From contig JAGKQI010000025.1 in NCBI GenBank assembly GCA_018806915.1, forward strand, positions 1 through 64,000: a stretch of DNA of 64,000 bases, written 5' to 3'. The DNA is from Phytophthora colocasiae. Its lineage: Eukaryota; Oomycota; Peronosporomycetes; Peronosporales; Peronosporaceae. The position numbers were made by a program, and so were the translations under genes. Below are positions 34,317 through 44,470 of the stretch, in pieces. Every line of letters begins with the position of its first letter. Position 1 is the first letter of the stretch. Under the pieces are notes generated by a model. That model was given only the letters and a program-made list of their open reading frames with translations, searched no databases and was not told the DNA's origin.

Positions 34317-34630
34317 CTACTCCCAACTCATGTTGCCTATCTTAGTCGTAAGTTGGCACTGGGAGTCCCTAAACACTTGCAGGTTGCTGTACTCCTTGAT
34401 GGTGACATTAGCTCCAGGGGGAGGGAGGATATCGCTGTCGTTCTCCATGTTCCAGATTGTGGCTGTAAGCAGCAGCGAGTCGACGTCTTGGCGATTGTCG
34501 TCGTATCGATCGAAGAACACCTAAATCAACACTATCCTTAACCTCTCATTCGCTAGTTCACCATCTAGCTACGTACGTTTAACATATCTTGGAGGGGTTC
34601 TGGAGCTCCAGCATCGACGAAATGGAGTCG
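34317..34630 (-). pseudogene. Split host gene, 3' part (exons 2b and 3)
   Basis: The 3' half of a host gene whose 5' half is at 39,989-40,358. The frame crosses the copia insertion point (CGACT shared by both sides), runs to 34,577, then meets a GTACGT donor; a 56-bp intron ends in TTTAG at 34,521 and exon 3 (34,520-34,317) closes with TAG. Text includes LHFVDAGAPEPLQDMLN and VTIKEYSNLQVFRDSQCQLT. With one copy of the duplication removed, the exons sum to 540 nt, 179 residues plus stop, with no internal stop. I do not recognise the family; no signal peptide or membrane span is evident. Confidence 0.7.
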
Positions 34631-34986
34631 TATGAGTTTGTGGGCCGTGGGTCCACACTCGGGTTCTACCCGATGGAGAACTTTCGCCTGTGTCAAGAAT
34701 CGTCACTCTGGTCACGGAGAGACGAGAAGGGTGGAGACCATCTTGATGGATGCGTTCTCTGCTCTAAAGGGGGTTTTGTTGCCTGTGGCTTTCCCCCTCT
34801 TGCTGTAGTAATAGCAGCAAGTAACTATCAATACCACTTTGGGTTTTACCCTGAACTACACACTTCACTACTTCTTACCTGCTTCGCTAGGAGACCAAGT
34901 GGACACCGACTCGCAGCCTTGAGGAGACGCTGAAGAACCTGACGGAGAACGCCAAAGCACTGAACAAGACCGCGCAGAAGCTGCTA
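34631..34986 (+). repeat. C2 5' LTR
   Basis: 356 bp, same as 39,633-39,988. Followed at 34,987 by GGTTATGAGCCCAAGAGC, the primer-binding site; its complement resembles the anticodon arm of initiator tRNA-Met (GGGCTCATAACC), the half-tRNA primer type known in copia. Confidence 0.9.
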
Positions 34987-35048
34987 GGTTATGAGCCCAA
35001 GAGCTCTGCAAGGCTGGGAACGACAACTACTGCGACGATAACGACAAC

Positions 35049-36077
35049 ATGGCGGCTGCACAACAAGTGCAGCGAGGAAGCTCTAAGCCCCCGAGGTTTG
35101 AAGGGACTTTTGAGTTGTACCAAGTGGAGCTGGAGCTCTACCTGGATGAACGTGAAGCATGGGGAGTGGTGACCGGAACAGAGACACGTCACGCCAATGA
35201 TGCTGACCAACAAGAAATCTTTGACAGAAGAAATCGACTTGCCAAGGCTACGATCCTGCGCGGGTTGCGCGGGTGTCAAGACGATGAGGTGAATAAGATC
35301 TGGCACAATGGCTACCGCGAAGGAGATGTGGGACACTATCAAGGCAGACAAGACGCAGAGGGACTTCTCGTACGTGGCGCTACTCAGAGCGCAGCTGTAC
35401 AGCACTAAGCCTGAACCAGGACGGCCAATGACCGAGTACCTGACGACGATGCACCGGATTCGACAGCAGCTGGGCAGTCTGGGAACTACTTCACGCCGTG
35501 GACGACGCAGAGATGCTGAGAGTCCTGACAATGGGGGTCACGTTGACTCACCCTGAGCTCGTTGAGCAATTTGACTTACCGGCTAGGCAAGGAACGCCAT
35601 TGACACTTCAGCAGTTTACAAACGCTCTGAGGTCCAAAGACGAGCGAGTTCGGAATGGTGGAGATCATGAGTGGCGGGAGTGGAGTAAATGGAAGTGCCG
35701 GGACGCCGCAAGTGGTGATGAGTGCAACCTCGACGACCGATGGGCAAGGAAAGAAACCCAAGGGAAACGGGGGAGCGTGGAAGAAACGGAAATGCTATCA
35801 CTGTGGCAAAGTCGGGCATGTTCGGAATCAATGCTGGCACTATCTGAAGAAGACGAAGAAGGTGGAGAGTGACGAGCAGAAGAAAACCACTGAAAAGTCG
35901 GAGGGTAAGGACAAGAAGAAGAAGAGCAAGAAGAAGGACAACGCTGAGGACAGACCGGGAGTGCGGAGCAACATGCTGATACTGAATGAGAATGCACCCG
36001 AGATCGTTCGCAAGTACGCGAGCAGCAGCAGCAGCGACGACGAAGACGATGGAGACTTTCCATGGTTGGCATGGTAG
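35049..36077 (+). pseudogene. C2 gag
   Basis: Starts at the ATG at 35,049 (MAAAQQVQRGSSKPPRFEGT). The first frame ends at 35,408. The sense text then runs in frame +1 (35,308: KEMWDTIKADKTQRDFSYVA) and frame +2 (35,498: LTMGVTLTHPELVEQFDLPA), then back (35,655-36,077) with KCYHCGKVGHVRNQCWHY, a CCHC knuckle, and a Lys/Glu/Ser-rich tail. Three small indels would explain it. As the LTRs are identical, these are either assembly errors or show that a defective copy moved in trans. Confidence 0.8.
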
Positions 36078-37643
36078 TGAAGGATAACCAGACGTGCAAC
36101 AGAAGCTCATGGATGCTGGACTGCGGCAGTTCAACGCACGTGTGCGTGAACAAGGAGCTCTACTCAAGCGTGAAGAAGTCTAAAGCGATGTTCAAGGTGT
36201 GGACAGGCGAAGTCACAAAGGAGTGATGTGCGGGACGGTGAAGCTCGACGTACCGGGCAGGAAACGGCAGCACGACTGTGGTGGAACTGAAGGACGTGGA
36301 GTTTTCGCCTGCTGGAACTGTGGAACTTGATTAGCCTCGGGAAGATGGAGAGCAGTGGCTGGACTCCGTCTTTTAGCCAGGCCGGTGTGACGCCTCGAAG
36401 ATGCTGGGTTGGACTCGGCGGATGGGCGACTGGAATTCGTGAAGAGTGGGTCGCATTACTGGTTGAAGACTAAATTGCCGGTGGTCATGGCGGTGATGTC
36501 CACGCTTTCAACGCCGATGCCAGCCCATTGATGAGGTGGCACGAGCGGTTGGGGCACCTGAATGTAGCTGCCATCAAGAGTATGGTAGACAACAACGTGG
36601 TGGACGGCATGGACATCCCGAAGGACTTGTTCAAGAAGAACTTTCAGTGTTTGACCTGCATGTCGGCGAAGCGACGTCGAATGTCATACAAGAAGAGCGC
36701 AAAAGACAAACGAACCAAGGTGAATTACGAGCGCTTAATGTCTGACACTTGTGAAATGGGAAAATTCATACCTGGCTCTGGAGGGATTCGATACTTTCAG
36801 ATTATACAGGATGAAGGCTCCAGGTTCAAGTGGTGCTATCCTATCCAGAGGAAAAGCGACGCGAACGTCAACACAATTGCGCTAATAAAGAAGCTGATCG
36901 CCCAAGGACACAGAGTTAAGACTTTCTCGAGCGACGGAGGTGGAGAGTTCGTGAATGCAGAATTAGAGACCTTTCTTGAGCTGCATAGGATCGACTTTGT
37001 GCCGACTCACGCGTATACTCCAGAGGAGAACGCGCTGGTTGAGAAGATGAATGGCCTCCTGGCCAACAAGACCAGAACAGCAATGCAAGCGGCAGGAATG
37101 CCTGCGAAGTTGTGGCCGGAGGTACTACGCTACATCGTGGATATCGACAACATGAGTGCTACCAAAGCATTGGACGGGAAGACCCCGTCAGAGAAACTCT
37201 ATGGCAAAAAGCCAGACTTGGCTAAGATTCGAGTGTGTGGTGCTGTTGGGTTCGTATATGTACCAAAGAGAAAGGACAAGCTCAGCCCAAAGGCGGAACC
37301 AGCGTTGCTGCTAGGATTCTCGCACACTGCACCCGGATACAGGCTGTTACACCTTCGTACGGGCCGAATAGTAGAGTCCAGAGATGTGAAGTTTCGTGAA
37401 GACGTGACAGTGAGCAGGAAGTACGTGGACGCGTTGCTGGTGGGCAAGCACAAGAACTACGACTACATACCATTTGTGCCCCTACCGGTGGAATTTGTGG
37501 CTGATGGAGACGTGCACGAGCGTGCAACCAGTATAATTAGGAGCAGTTTACCGAAGGAATTGAGTGCTGAGTGCTGTGTTCCTGAGACGAATGCAGAAGC
37601 AGAATCCTCGTCCAGCGATGAACTCAGAAGCTGGAGGAAATGA
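36078..37643 (+). pseudogene. C2 protease remnant and integrase
   Basis: Near 36,110 SSWMLDCGSSTHVCVN marks the copia protease (DCGSS in place of DSGAS/DSGCS). The next 400 bp have stops and frame changes. From 36,528 a 371-residue frame holds the GAG-pre-integrase finger (MRWHERLGHLNVAAI, CLTCMSAKRR) and integrase core: MSDTCEMGKF (Asp 1), TFSSDGGGEFVNAEL (Asp 2) and YTPEENALVEKMN (Glu). Then the copia-specific FVYVPKRKDKLSPKAEPALL and GYRLLHLRTGRIVESRDVKF. The frame shifts before RT at about 37,600. Confidence 0.85.
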
Positions 37644-39621
37644 TAATTCAGGCAGCAGTGAGCTGGCGCGTGCACCGAGAAGGAGAGGACGGCGACAACA
37701 GCAGAACCAACCATTGCGGAGATCTGCAAGAGTGCGACAGCAAAATGTGAGGCTGAGTGGCTACCAATTACTGACAGAAGAAGAAGTGGATGAGCCTACC
37801 AGTGTGGATGAAGCGATGAATTCACCACAATGGAAGCAGTGGGAAGAGGCCCTGAAGAAAGAATACGAGTCGCTGGTCAAGAACAAGACCTGGGTCAAAG
37901 TTGACAGGCCTAAGGGCTCAGACGGAGTATACGTCAAAGTCATGACAACAAAGTGGGTCCTGAAGGTCAAGCGAGATGAACATGGAAGAGTGCAACGCTA
38001 CAAAGCGAGACTGGTCGTGCATGGCTACGAGCAACGATTCGGATATGAGTATTGGAAGACGTACTCACCTGTTGCACGATGGATGACAATGCTACTTATC
38101 TTGCTATTGGCTATGATTTTAGGGCTGGACGTGGACCAAGTGGACTTCGAGACGGCTTTCCTGAACAGCGACATTGACGATGCAGAGATCTACGTGGAGC
38201 AGCCGATTGAATTCAGTGACGGAACGGACCAAGTGTACCGGTTGCTGAAGGGCATCTACGGACTAAAACAAGCAGCACGGCTGTGGTATCAAACCTTGCA
38301 CAAGCGTTTGGAGGCGCTGAAACTGAAGAGGAGCACGTTTGACGTCGGCTTGTACTACAAGTGGGTCGACGGAAGACTGCTGATGGTGACAGTGTACGTC
38401 GACGACGTAATGATTATTGGAGATCGGGAAGACATCGACCAGCTGAAGGACGAGCTGAAGATGCAGTTTGCGCTAAAGGACTTAGGCAAGGTGCACTATC
38501 TGCTCGGAATGGAGGTTCGCTATGAACCGGGGAAGTTGCTATGCCTCTCTCAAACGGCATATATCGATAAGGTGCTGAGGAGATTCCAGATGACAGATGC
38601 AAAGATGGTGAGATCGCCTCATCAACACAATGAGAAGGTGATGGCACTTGAGCGAGATGAGACGAAAATTAACGACAAAGAGGTGAAATATCAGGAGCTG
38701 ATTGGTGCATTACAATACCTTGTGACCTGCACGCGACCGGACATCGCGAACGCGGTGCGAAACCTGAGCAGGCATACGGGGAGCTACACGAAGGAGAACT
38801 TCGCTGCCGCGAAGAGAGTGCTGAGGTACCTGCGAGGGACGAGAACCTATGGGCTGACCTACATGCACAGTGACACTGAGCCGAGCAATGCACTGCAAAT
38901 AAGTGCGTTTAGCGACGCGGATCACGCTAACTGTCCCGACACGTCAAGGTCGGTTACTGGATACGTATTGAAGCTGTGTGGTCACAGTTTCGGCTTCAAA
39001 AGCAAGATGCAGAGTTCAGTAACGGATGACACCTGCAAGTCGGAGCTGGTAGCTGCTAGCATGTGTGTGGAGGACTTGCTGTGGGCACGCAAGCTACTGA
39101 AGGAGCTCAGATTGGAACAGGAGATTGGACTCCTGCTGATGGACAACCAGAGTGCGATCAAGGTGTCATCAGATGCTGGGAACTTTGATGGAGTGAGGCG
39201 CTTTGCGAAGAAGAGCCGGAAAATCGCTGAGCTGGTGGCCAAGGAGAAGTTGATGGTGGAGTATGTCTCGACGGAAGAGAACGTCGCAGATATTTTCACT
39301 AAGGCTGTTGGACCCCAGCGATTCGAGAAGCTTAGAGAGAAGCTTGGTGTGAGAGATGTGAAGGGCGCAGAAGAACGCCGGAATAATGAGGACGTGAAAG
39401 ATCGTCTACACGATGTTAAAGGCGCAGAGGAGCGTCAAAGCGTGAAACTGGCTAAGTGCCAGAATAAGGAAGCCGTTGTGATGCGGCGCAAAACGTTGGC
39501 AGAAGATCGGAGCGGAGACGCTACCGAAGCTGACGGAAGGCAATCACCGGGTAGAGTTCGGCTTCGAGCTGATGTTACAGGTCGGCTTAGTGCTGATCAT
39601 GGTGATGACACGGAGGCTTAG
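37564..39621 (+). CDS. C2 reverse transcriptase and RNase H
   Basis: An intact 685-residue frame. RT motifs: WKQWEEALKKEYESLVKNKT, TTKWVLKVKRDEHGRVQRYK, DVDQVDFETAFLNSDIDDAE, YGLKQAARLWYQTLH and the catalytic VTVYVDDVMIIGDRED. RNase H: FSDADHANCPDTSRSVTGY, CKSELVAASMCVEDLLWARK and LLLMDNQSAIKVSS. The tail (39,345-39,480) has a diverged tandem repeat VKGAEER, unusual for copia. All catalytic residues are present. It ends 11 bp before the 3' LTR, with the purine tract CCGGGGGAG between. Confidence 0.88.
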   Translation: MLSAVFLRRMQKQNPRPAMNSEAGGNDNSGSSELARAPRRRGRRQQQNQPLRRSARVRQQNVRLSGYQLLTEEEVDEPTSVDEAMNSPQWKQWEEALKKEYESLVKNKTWVKVDRPKGSDGVYVKVMTTKWVLKVKRDEHGRVQRYKARLVVHGYEQRFGYEYWKTYSPVARWMTMLLILLLAMILGLDVDQVDFETAFLNSDIDDAEIYVEQPIEFSDGTDQVYRLLKGIYGLKQAARLWYQTLHKRLEALKLKRSTFDVGLYYKWVDGRLLMVTVYVDDVMIIGDREDIDQLKDELKMQFALKDLGKVHYLLGMEVRYEPGKLLCLSQTAYIDKVLRRFQMTDAKMVRSPHQHNEKVMALERDETKINDKEVKYQELIGALQYLVTCTRPDIANAVRNLSRHTGSYTKENFAAAKRVLRYLRGTRTYGLTYMHSDTEPSNALQISAFSDADHANCPDTSRSVTGYVLKLCGHSFGFKSKMQSSVTDDTCKSELVAASMCVEDLLWARKLLKELRLEQEIGLLLMDNQSAIKVSSDAGNFDGVRRFAKKSRKIAELVAKEKLMVEYVSTEENVADIFTKAVGPQRFEKLREKLGVRDVKGAEERRNNEDVKDRLHDVKGAEERQSVKLAKCQNKEAVVMRRKTLAEDRSGDATEADGRQSPGRVRLRADVTGRLSADHGDDTEA

Positions 39622-39632
39622 TTCCGGGGGAG

Positions 39633-39988
39633 TATGAGTTTGTGGGCCGTGGGTCCACACTCGGGTTCTACCCGATGGAGAACTTTCGCCTGTGTCAAGA
39701 ATCGTCACTCTGGTCACGGAGAGACGAGAAGGGTGGAGACCATCTTGATGGATGCGTTCTCTGCTCTAAAGGGGGTTTTGTTGCCTGTGGCTTTCCCCCT
39801 CTTGCTGTAGTAATAGCAGCAAGTAACTATCAATACCACTTTGGGTTTTACCCTGAACTACACACTTCACTACTTCTTACCTGCTTCGCTAGGAGACCAA
39901 GTGGACACCGACTCGCAGCCTTGAGGAGACGCTGAAGAACCTGACGGAGAACGCCAAAGCACTGAACAAGACCGCGCAGAAGCTGCTA
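39633..39988 (+). repeat. C2 3' LTR
   Basis: 356 bp, no difference seen from the 5' LTR. Preceded by CCGGGGGAG and followed by the AGTCG duplication. Confidence 0.92.
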
Positions 39989-40358
39989 AGTCGAACCAAC
40001 TTCCACTGGCCGTAGGTATGATCGGAAACCCATAGCAGCTTCATGCGAATAGAAATGTTGCCGTTACGGGCCGTACCGCGTGCATAGGGTAGTAGACCTG
40101 GTAGGAACAGTTTTGGCAAGTGTGAAAAGGAGAACGTCACATCACAGTGATACAACACACTACCTTCGACTGAATCAATCGTGTTGTCCTCTTTCGACGC
40201 TCTGGTCGCCAGCAATTGAGCCATGCGCTGATATGGTTGTAACGCCACTTGTGACTCGACAGGCACCACTGGGCCAGTTTCAGTGCGCTGTCTGGTGAGC
40301 TCGTTGGTGGCACGGTTGCATGAGCTATTGTGCTGATTTGACGTGACTTACCCGCCAT
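39989..40358 (-). pseudogene. Split host gene, 5' part (exons 1 and 2a)
   Basis: Minus-strand start ATG at 40,358. Exon 1 is only 7 nt (ATGGCGG); an 83-bp intron runs from GTAAGT (40,351) to CAG (40,269); exon 2 then gives VVPVESQVALQPYQRMAQLL and HLPKLFLPGLLPYARGTARN up to the copia insertion. The splice keeps frame and the joined gene is 179 residues. The start has an initiator-like CTCATTTATGCATTTT at about 40,378-40,363, close to the oomycete core promoter consensus. The first intron is inferred from sequence alone. Function unknown. Confidence 0.65.
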
Positions 40359-40925
40359 TATGAAAATGCATAAATGAGGGGTGTTTGTAGGATGACACGC
40401 GGCAGTCTTATCAAAATCATAAAGTTGAGCTCTGATGTTACATTGTCGATTATAGCAACGGTCGCCTTGTTAAAATAAGGGGAACATATACTTGATATGT
40501 GTCCCTCGCGTTTTCAGGCCGAACAGATATAGATCTACACAATACCTATGCACACCTAAGCTTTCCCAAAGACGTGGACGTTTCTCTTCAAGTATCTTGA
40601 ACGCACGTAACGGTCTTACCTGACGAAGAATCCCTGGGCGCTATGTATTTAACCAGCACGATCGGTATCGAACTTTGATGTTCAATCCACATAGTTCCAT
40701 TTTATCGTGGAGATAAAATCAAGCATGTTCCGGTACTGCAAAAATGTTCGTGTGGCCAAACCATTTTACTAGTGAAACTAAAGCTAAGGCGGAATGATGA
40801 GTTCACAACTTCCGTCAAACAACTAAGATAGCGAAAATTGTGGTGTCAATGGCGCTAGCACTGGTCGGCAGAGTCTTCTTAAATAATTACCCGATCATCG
40901 AAGATGTTGATCGGCGTGATGAGCT
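40359..40925. promoter_or_regulatory. Intergenic region upstream of the split host gene
   Basis: 567 bp without a gene. Contains the initiator-like motif for the minus-strand gene (40,363-40,378). The right edge (CGGCGTGATGAGCT) is the first part of the 47,969-48,290 tandem repeat, interrupted by copia C3. Confidence 0.45.
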
Positions 40926-41204
40926 TGTTGCGGGGAACTTGGGCGCAGCTTGAAGGAAGTAGGGTAGAAGAGAGAAAAAGAAGAAGTAAGATTAATGTTT
41001 AAGAAAGTAGATAGCTACTCACTAGAAAATAGTATGCGGCATTCAGAAACGTAGTCTAGAATTGCCGCTGCCATTCATCGTACTGATGTCACAGACATTT
41101 TAGTACATTATTTGTTAGAGTCAAAAGTACCGTGTCTCTTCATTATTAGTTTATAGAAGACACAGTATAGAGGTGGTCCCTGTGAACGAGCCCTAACCTC
41201 AACA
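40926..41204 (-). repeat. C3 3' LTR
   Basis: 279 bp. On the minus strand it is preceded by the purine tract CCAGGGAGGC and starts TGTTGAGG. Confidence 0.9.
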
Positions 41205-42948
41205 GCCTCCCTGGATCGACATCAGGGAACATCATTGGATAATAAAATATACGTGTTTTGATTGGTCTGTTAAAACCCTTTTAAAAGTGTTCAGTCAATC
41301 CACAAAATGGCTACACGAAATCAAGTATTTTTCGTTTTTGAAGCTCCTAGAGGCCCTACGGCCAAACGGAGACCGGATTTGGACTCTTCTCGCCAGGGCG
41401 GTTTTCTGGCGAGGTGGAGTCCAAATCACCATTCGGCCACCTGGGCATCAGGTGGCAGATTTAAAAATGAGGTGTAAGTGCAAAACGAATTAAGTTTTAG
41501 AGTGATAGATTTTAAGAGTACGATTGTTGAAGTGGGACGATATATGTGGCTGTCTTATCCGCACGTGCGTGGCAGAGCAGCATAACCTTTTGGCTACAGA
41601 CCAAACATTTAAGAAAAGCATGTTGATATGCTGTCAGCAGGTCTCAATCGTGCTTTGTGCGGCTAGGCGGAACCTACATGCTTCTGTGTGTCCACTGAGC
41701 AGCTCTCTTTCACTTCTGCGCCTTCTAGCATACCTCAGCATCTCGACATCCTGCACAGCGTCTCGTCAAAGTTTCTTCGGCTAGTTCTCCATCTTAACTG
41801 CCAGTACAACGTCTCGTGAAAGTCTCTTCGGCTAGTTCAGCATCTATACTGCCAGTACAGCGTCTCAAGAAAGTCTCATTGGATATTTCAGCAGCTTCTG
41901 AAGTTTGTAAGCAGTTTCCTGAGCAAGAAGTGATCGACTACCGTTCTTTGAACACCTTAGCACTGAGTTTTGCGCCTTTCAGTGACGTTTGGAGCATTGT
42001 TTCTGTTTGCCAGTGGCGAGTGGAGCATTCTTGTGGTTATTTGAATTTGCTAGTGGCTTCTGAGCATTAAATTCACTGCCGTGGACTGTGATTGGTGTCT
42101 ATTTCATTGCAACTATTGTACGTGTATGGGTTAGCCTGCGTTGATCTGGCAGATTGGTCTGGGGTTCCGTTATCAAACGCCAGCCCCGGAGATCATGCCT
42201 AGGTCTGCCCAGGTTAGCTGCATGCATTGTACGGTAGTTCAATAATTAGCTTTGAGGACCCAGGACATCTACTCAACTGAATGTAACAGCAAGAAATTCA
42301 ACATGCATTTCCGCGACTCCATTGCCTGTAATCGTCGATTCTACGACTACAGGTACCGAACTTGGTCAAGACCTTTCTCGTGGCATATCATGGAAAAAAT
42401 TTCGGGCTTTTGTATTGCAAATTACATATAGCTGGTTCGAGACTATCATTGAGGATATTGAGTTCAACAGGCACCGTACTAGACACCGAGGTGTCGATGC
42501 CATAGCACGGTTGCCCTTAGAGGACGGTGTCTATTTGGTTGCTGCCAGCAACACTTTGGCAGTTGGACATGCATTTGTCCTCCAGGTCCGTGGTGCCCTA
42601 GAAGACAGTTTTGGACGACTCTGTCTCAGCGGCCTTTGGACAACTACGGTGAGTGGATTGACATAGTGGATGTTCGTTCGTAAAGTTGCACTTTAGATTA
42701 AATTCTAAATATATTTCATTCTTGTTTCTTCACATTTTGTTCTATTGTAAAATGTAAATGTAAATGTAAATTTGGCGGCTGTGTGCCAGGGAAAACTCTT
42801 TGAGTATAAAACCTTACTGTAAGTAAAATGAGAAAACCTTTTACTGTTAAAGTTCTTAAAGGGAAAAACTCATGTTACTACGTGACTCTTTATTAGTTGT
42901 GAAGTAATATATGAAATGATGAAATTTATCGTGTATTTTAAAGTAGGC
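41205..42948 (+). other. C3 antisense cargo with exon-like frames
   Basis: Opposite in strand to pol. An ATG at 41,307, 103 bp inside the LTR, opens MATRNQVFFVFEAPRGPTAK and stays open 56 codons to a GTAAGT donor (41,474). A second coding-like stretch at 42,322-42,648 has WFETIIEDIEFNRHRTRHRG and DGVYLVAASNTLAVGHAFVL, and ends at a GTGAGT donor (42,649). Between them are 2.5 copies of a ~53-bp repeat (41,755-41,880) and a hairpin (41,376-41,427, arms GATTTGGACTC / GAGTCCAAATC). Acceptor sites were not settled. Could be a captured host gene, a nested insertion or an element gene. No known domain is assigned. Confidence 0.45.
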
Positions 42949-44401
42949 TTAACTGTTAAGTTTAGCAAGAGAGTGTATACCTAACTTGTTTCTTAAGTCT
43001 CGAAATTGATGCTTATCAAGCGCTTTAGTAAAAATGTCTGCTACCATTGATTTGGTGTTGCAGTATACAATACTAAATTCATGTCGCTCAACCTTCTCTT
43101 GTACAAAATGATATCGAATATCAATATGCTTTGATCTCCCGTGTAATTCCGGATTATTCGAGATCTTAATACAGCTTTGATTGTCTTCTTGAATCTTGAC
43201 TGCTTTTGAGGTTAAGAATCCAAGTTCTTTGAGCAGTAGCTTAAGAAAATTAACTCCTGCATGCAGTGACATAGTGCAATGTATTCTGCTTCTGTTGTCG
43301 AGAGCACAACTGTGTGGTGCTTCCTCGAAAGCCAGGAGATTGGGCTGTGGTCTACCATAGTGATGTGGTGCCACCAACAGAGCGTCTTGTGTCAGGCAAT
43401 TGGCATAGTCTGGAATCAGTGTACGCCATGAGGTGGTCTGCAAGGTTTGCTGCATTGACCAGCTTTGACCCTCCCAGTAAGAGACCAAGGTCGTCTGTAC
43501 CTGAGAGGTACTTAAGCCCTCTAATCACTGCTTTCCAGTGTTCCTGTCCAGGATTAGCAAGGAATTGGCTGACATCGCGCATGTAGAATGCTAGATCGGG
43601 TCTTGTGCCAACCATGAGATACATGACACTACCTACAACTTCACGGTAGGGAATACCTTCCATTTGCTCTTTTTCAAGTTGTGTATTTGGTTGCATTTGA
43701 GTTGTAAGTTTGGCATTACGGTCTGATGGAGTTGCCACTGGATATGTTACAAGGTTTTTAAAAGCGATCTAACACTGTGCGTGCATTACTTGCGTTGGTG
43801 GATAAATATCAGTTCGAGCTTCGCGGTTTCGTTCGATTGACCAGCCGAGAATGTACTTCACCTCCCTAAATCTGTCATGGAGAATCTTTTGTTCAAGGCA
43901 GATTTGATCTGACATACGAGGTTGACAGTTGGTGCAATGATCAGTAAGTCATCAACATAGACTGCTACGTAACATGTCTCGCCTTCGAGTGTTGCCAATG
44001 AAAACACATCGATCTTTAATCAGTTTGTGGAATCCAAGGCTTTCCAAGAAAGCGGACAAGGTTTGATACCAGATACGAGGTGCCTGTTTGAGACCGTAAA
44101 GACTTTTGAGAAGTTTACAAACGAGGCCTTCCTTTCCAGGAACTACAAACCCTTCTGGTTGTTTCATATATATTTCCTCGTCAAGGGTTCCGTTGAGAAA
44201 CGCTGTCTTGACATCCATCTGGTGAATTTCAAAGTCAAGAAGAGCTGCAATCGTTAGTAGCAGGCGTAGGGACTTCCATACGGATGATTTGGGGGCAAAT
44301 ATCTCATCGTAATCAACGCCATATTGCTGTAAGAAGCCTTTAATAACTAACCGAGCTTTTAAAGCGATCGATTTCTCCTGAGCCAGTGTATTTAACAACA
44401 A
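42949..44401 (-). pseudogene. C3 reverse transcriptase and RNase H
   Basis: Fragments in order: KARLVIKGFLQQYGVDYDEI, FEIHQMDVKTAFLNGTLDEE, LYGLKQAPRIWYQTLS; a catalytic-site stretch near 43,960 readable as AVYVDDLLIIAP only after a frame change; VVGSVMYLMVGTRPDLAFYM; RNase H with IQEDNQSCIKISNN and VADIFTKALDKHQFRDLRNK, ending LAKLNS and TAA. At least three frame changes between 44,000 and 43,300. It would be inactive. Confidence 0.8.
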
Positions 44402-44470
44402 AGACCCACCGGTTTTGGAGTACTTTGCGGTTATTGGGAGGAGGTACCAGAATCCACGTCTGGTTGGTCA

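Larger units (their letters stand above)
34631..39988 (+). mobile_element. Ty1/copia element C2 with identical LTRs
   Basis: 5.36 kb element flanked by the 5-bp duplication AGTCG (34,626-34,630 and 39,989-39,993). LTRs are 356 bp each and I find no difference between them, so the insertion is recent. LTR ends are TATGAGTT..GCTGCTA, not TG..CA. Primer site and purine tract sit directly at the boundaries. It disrupts a spliced host gene on the other strand. Gag and the protease region have frame breaks; integrase and RT-RNase H are long open frames. Confidence 0.92.

Noticed and set aside
42095..42215. tRNA- or SINE-like segment (GGGTTAGCC..GCCAGCCCCGG)
   Set aside because: There is a local hairpin, but no cloverleaf or A/B box pair that I could fit.
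41287..42666. Inserted DNA transposon bounded by GTCAATCCAC / GTGGATTGAC
   Set aside because: Only 10 bp of inverted match, no target duplication visible; kept as cargo of unknown origin.
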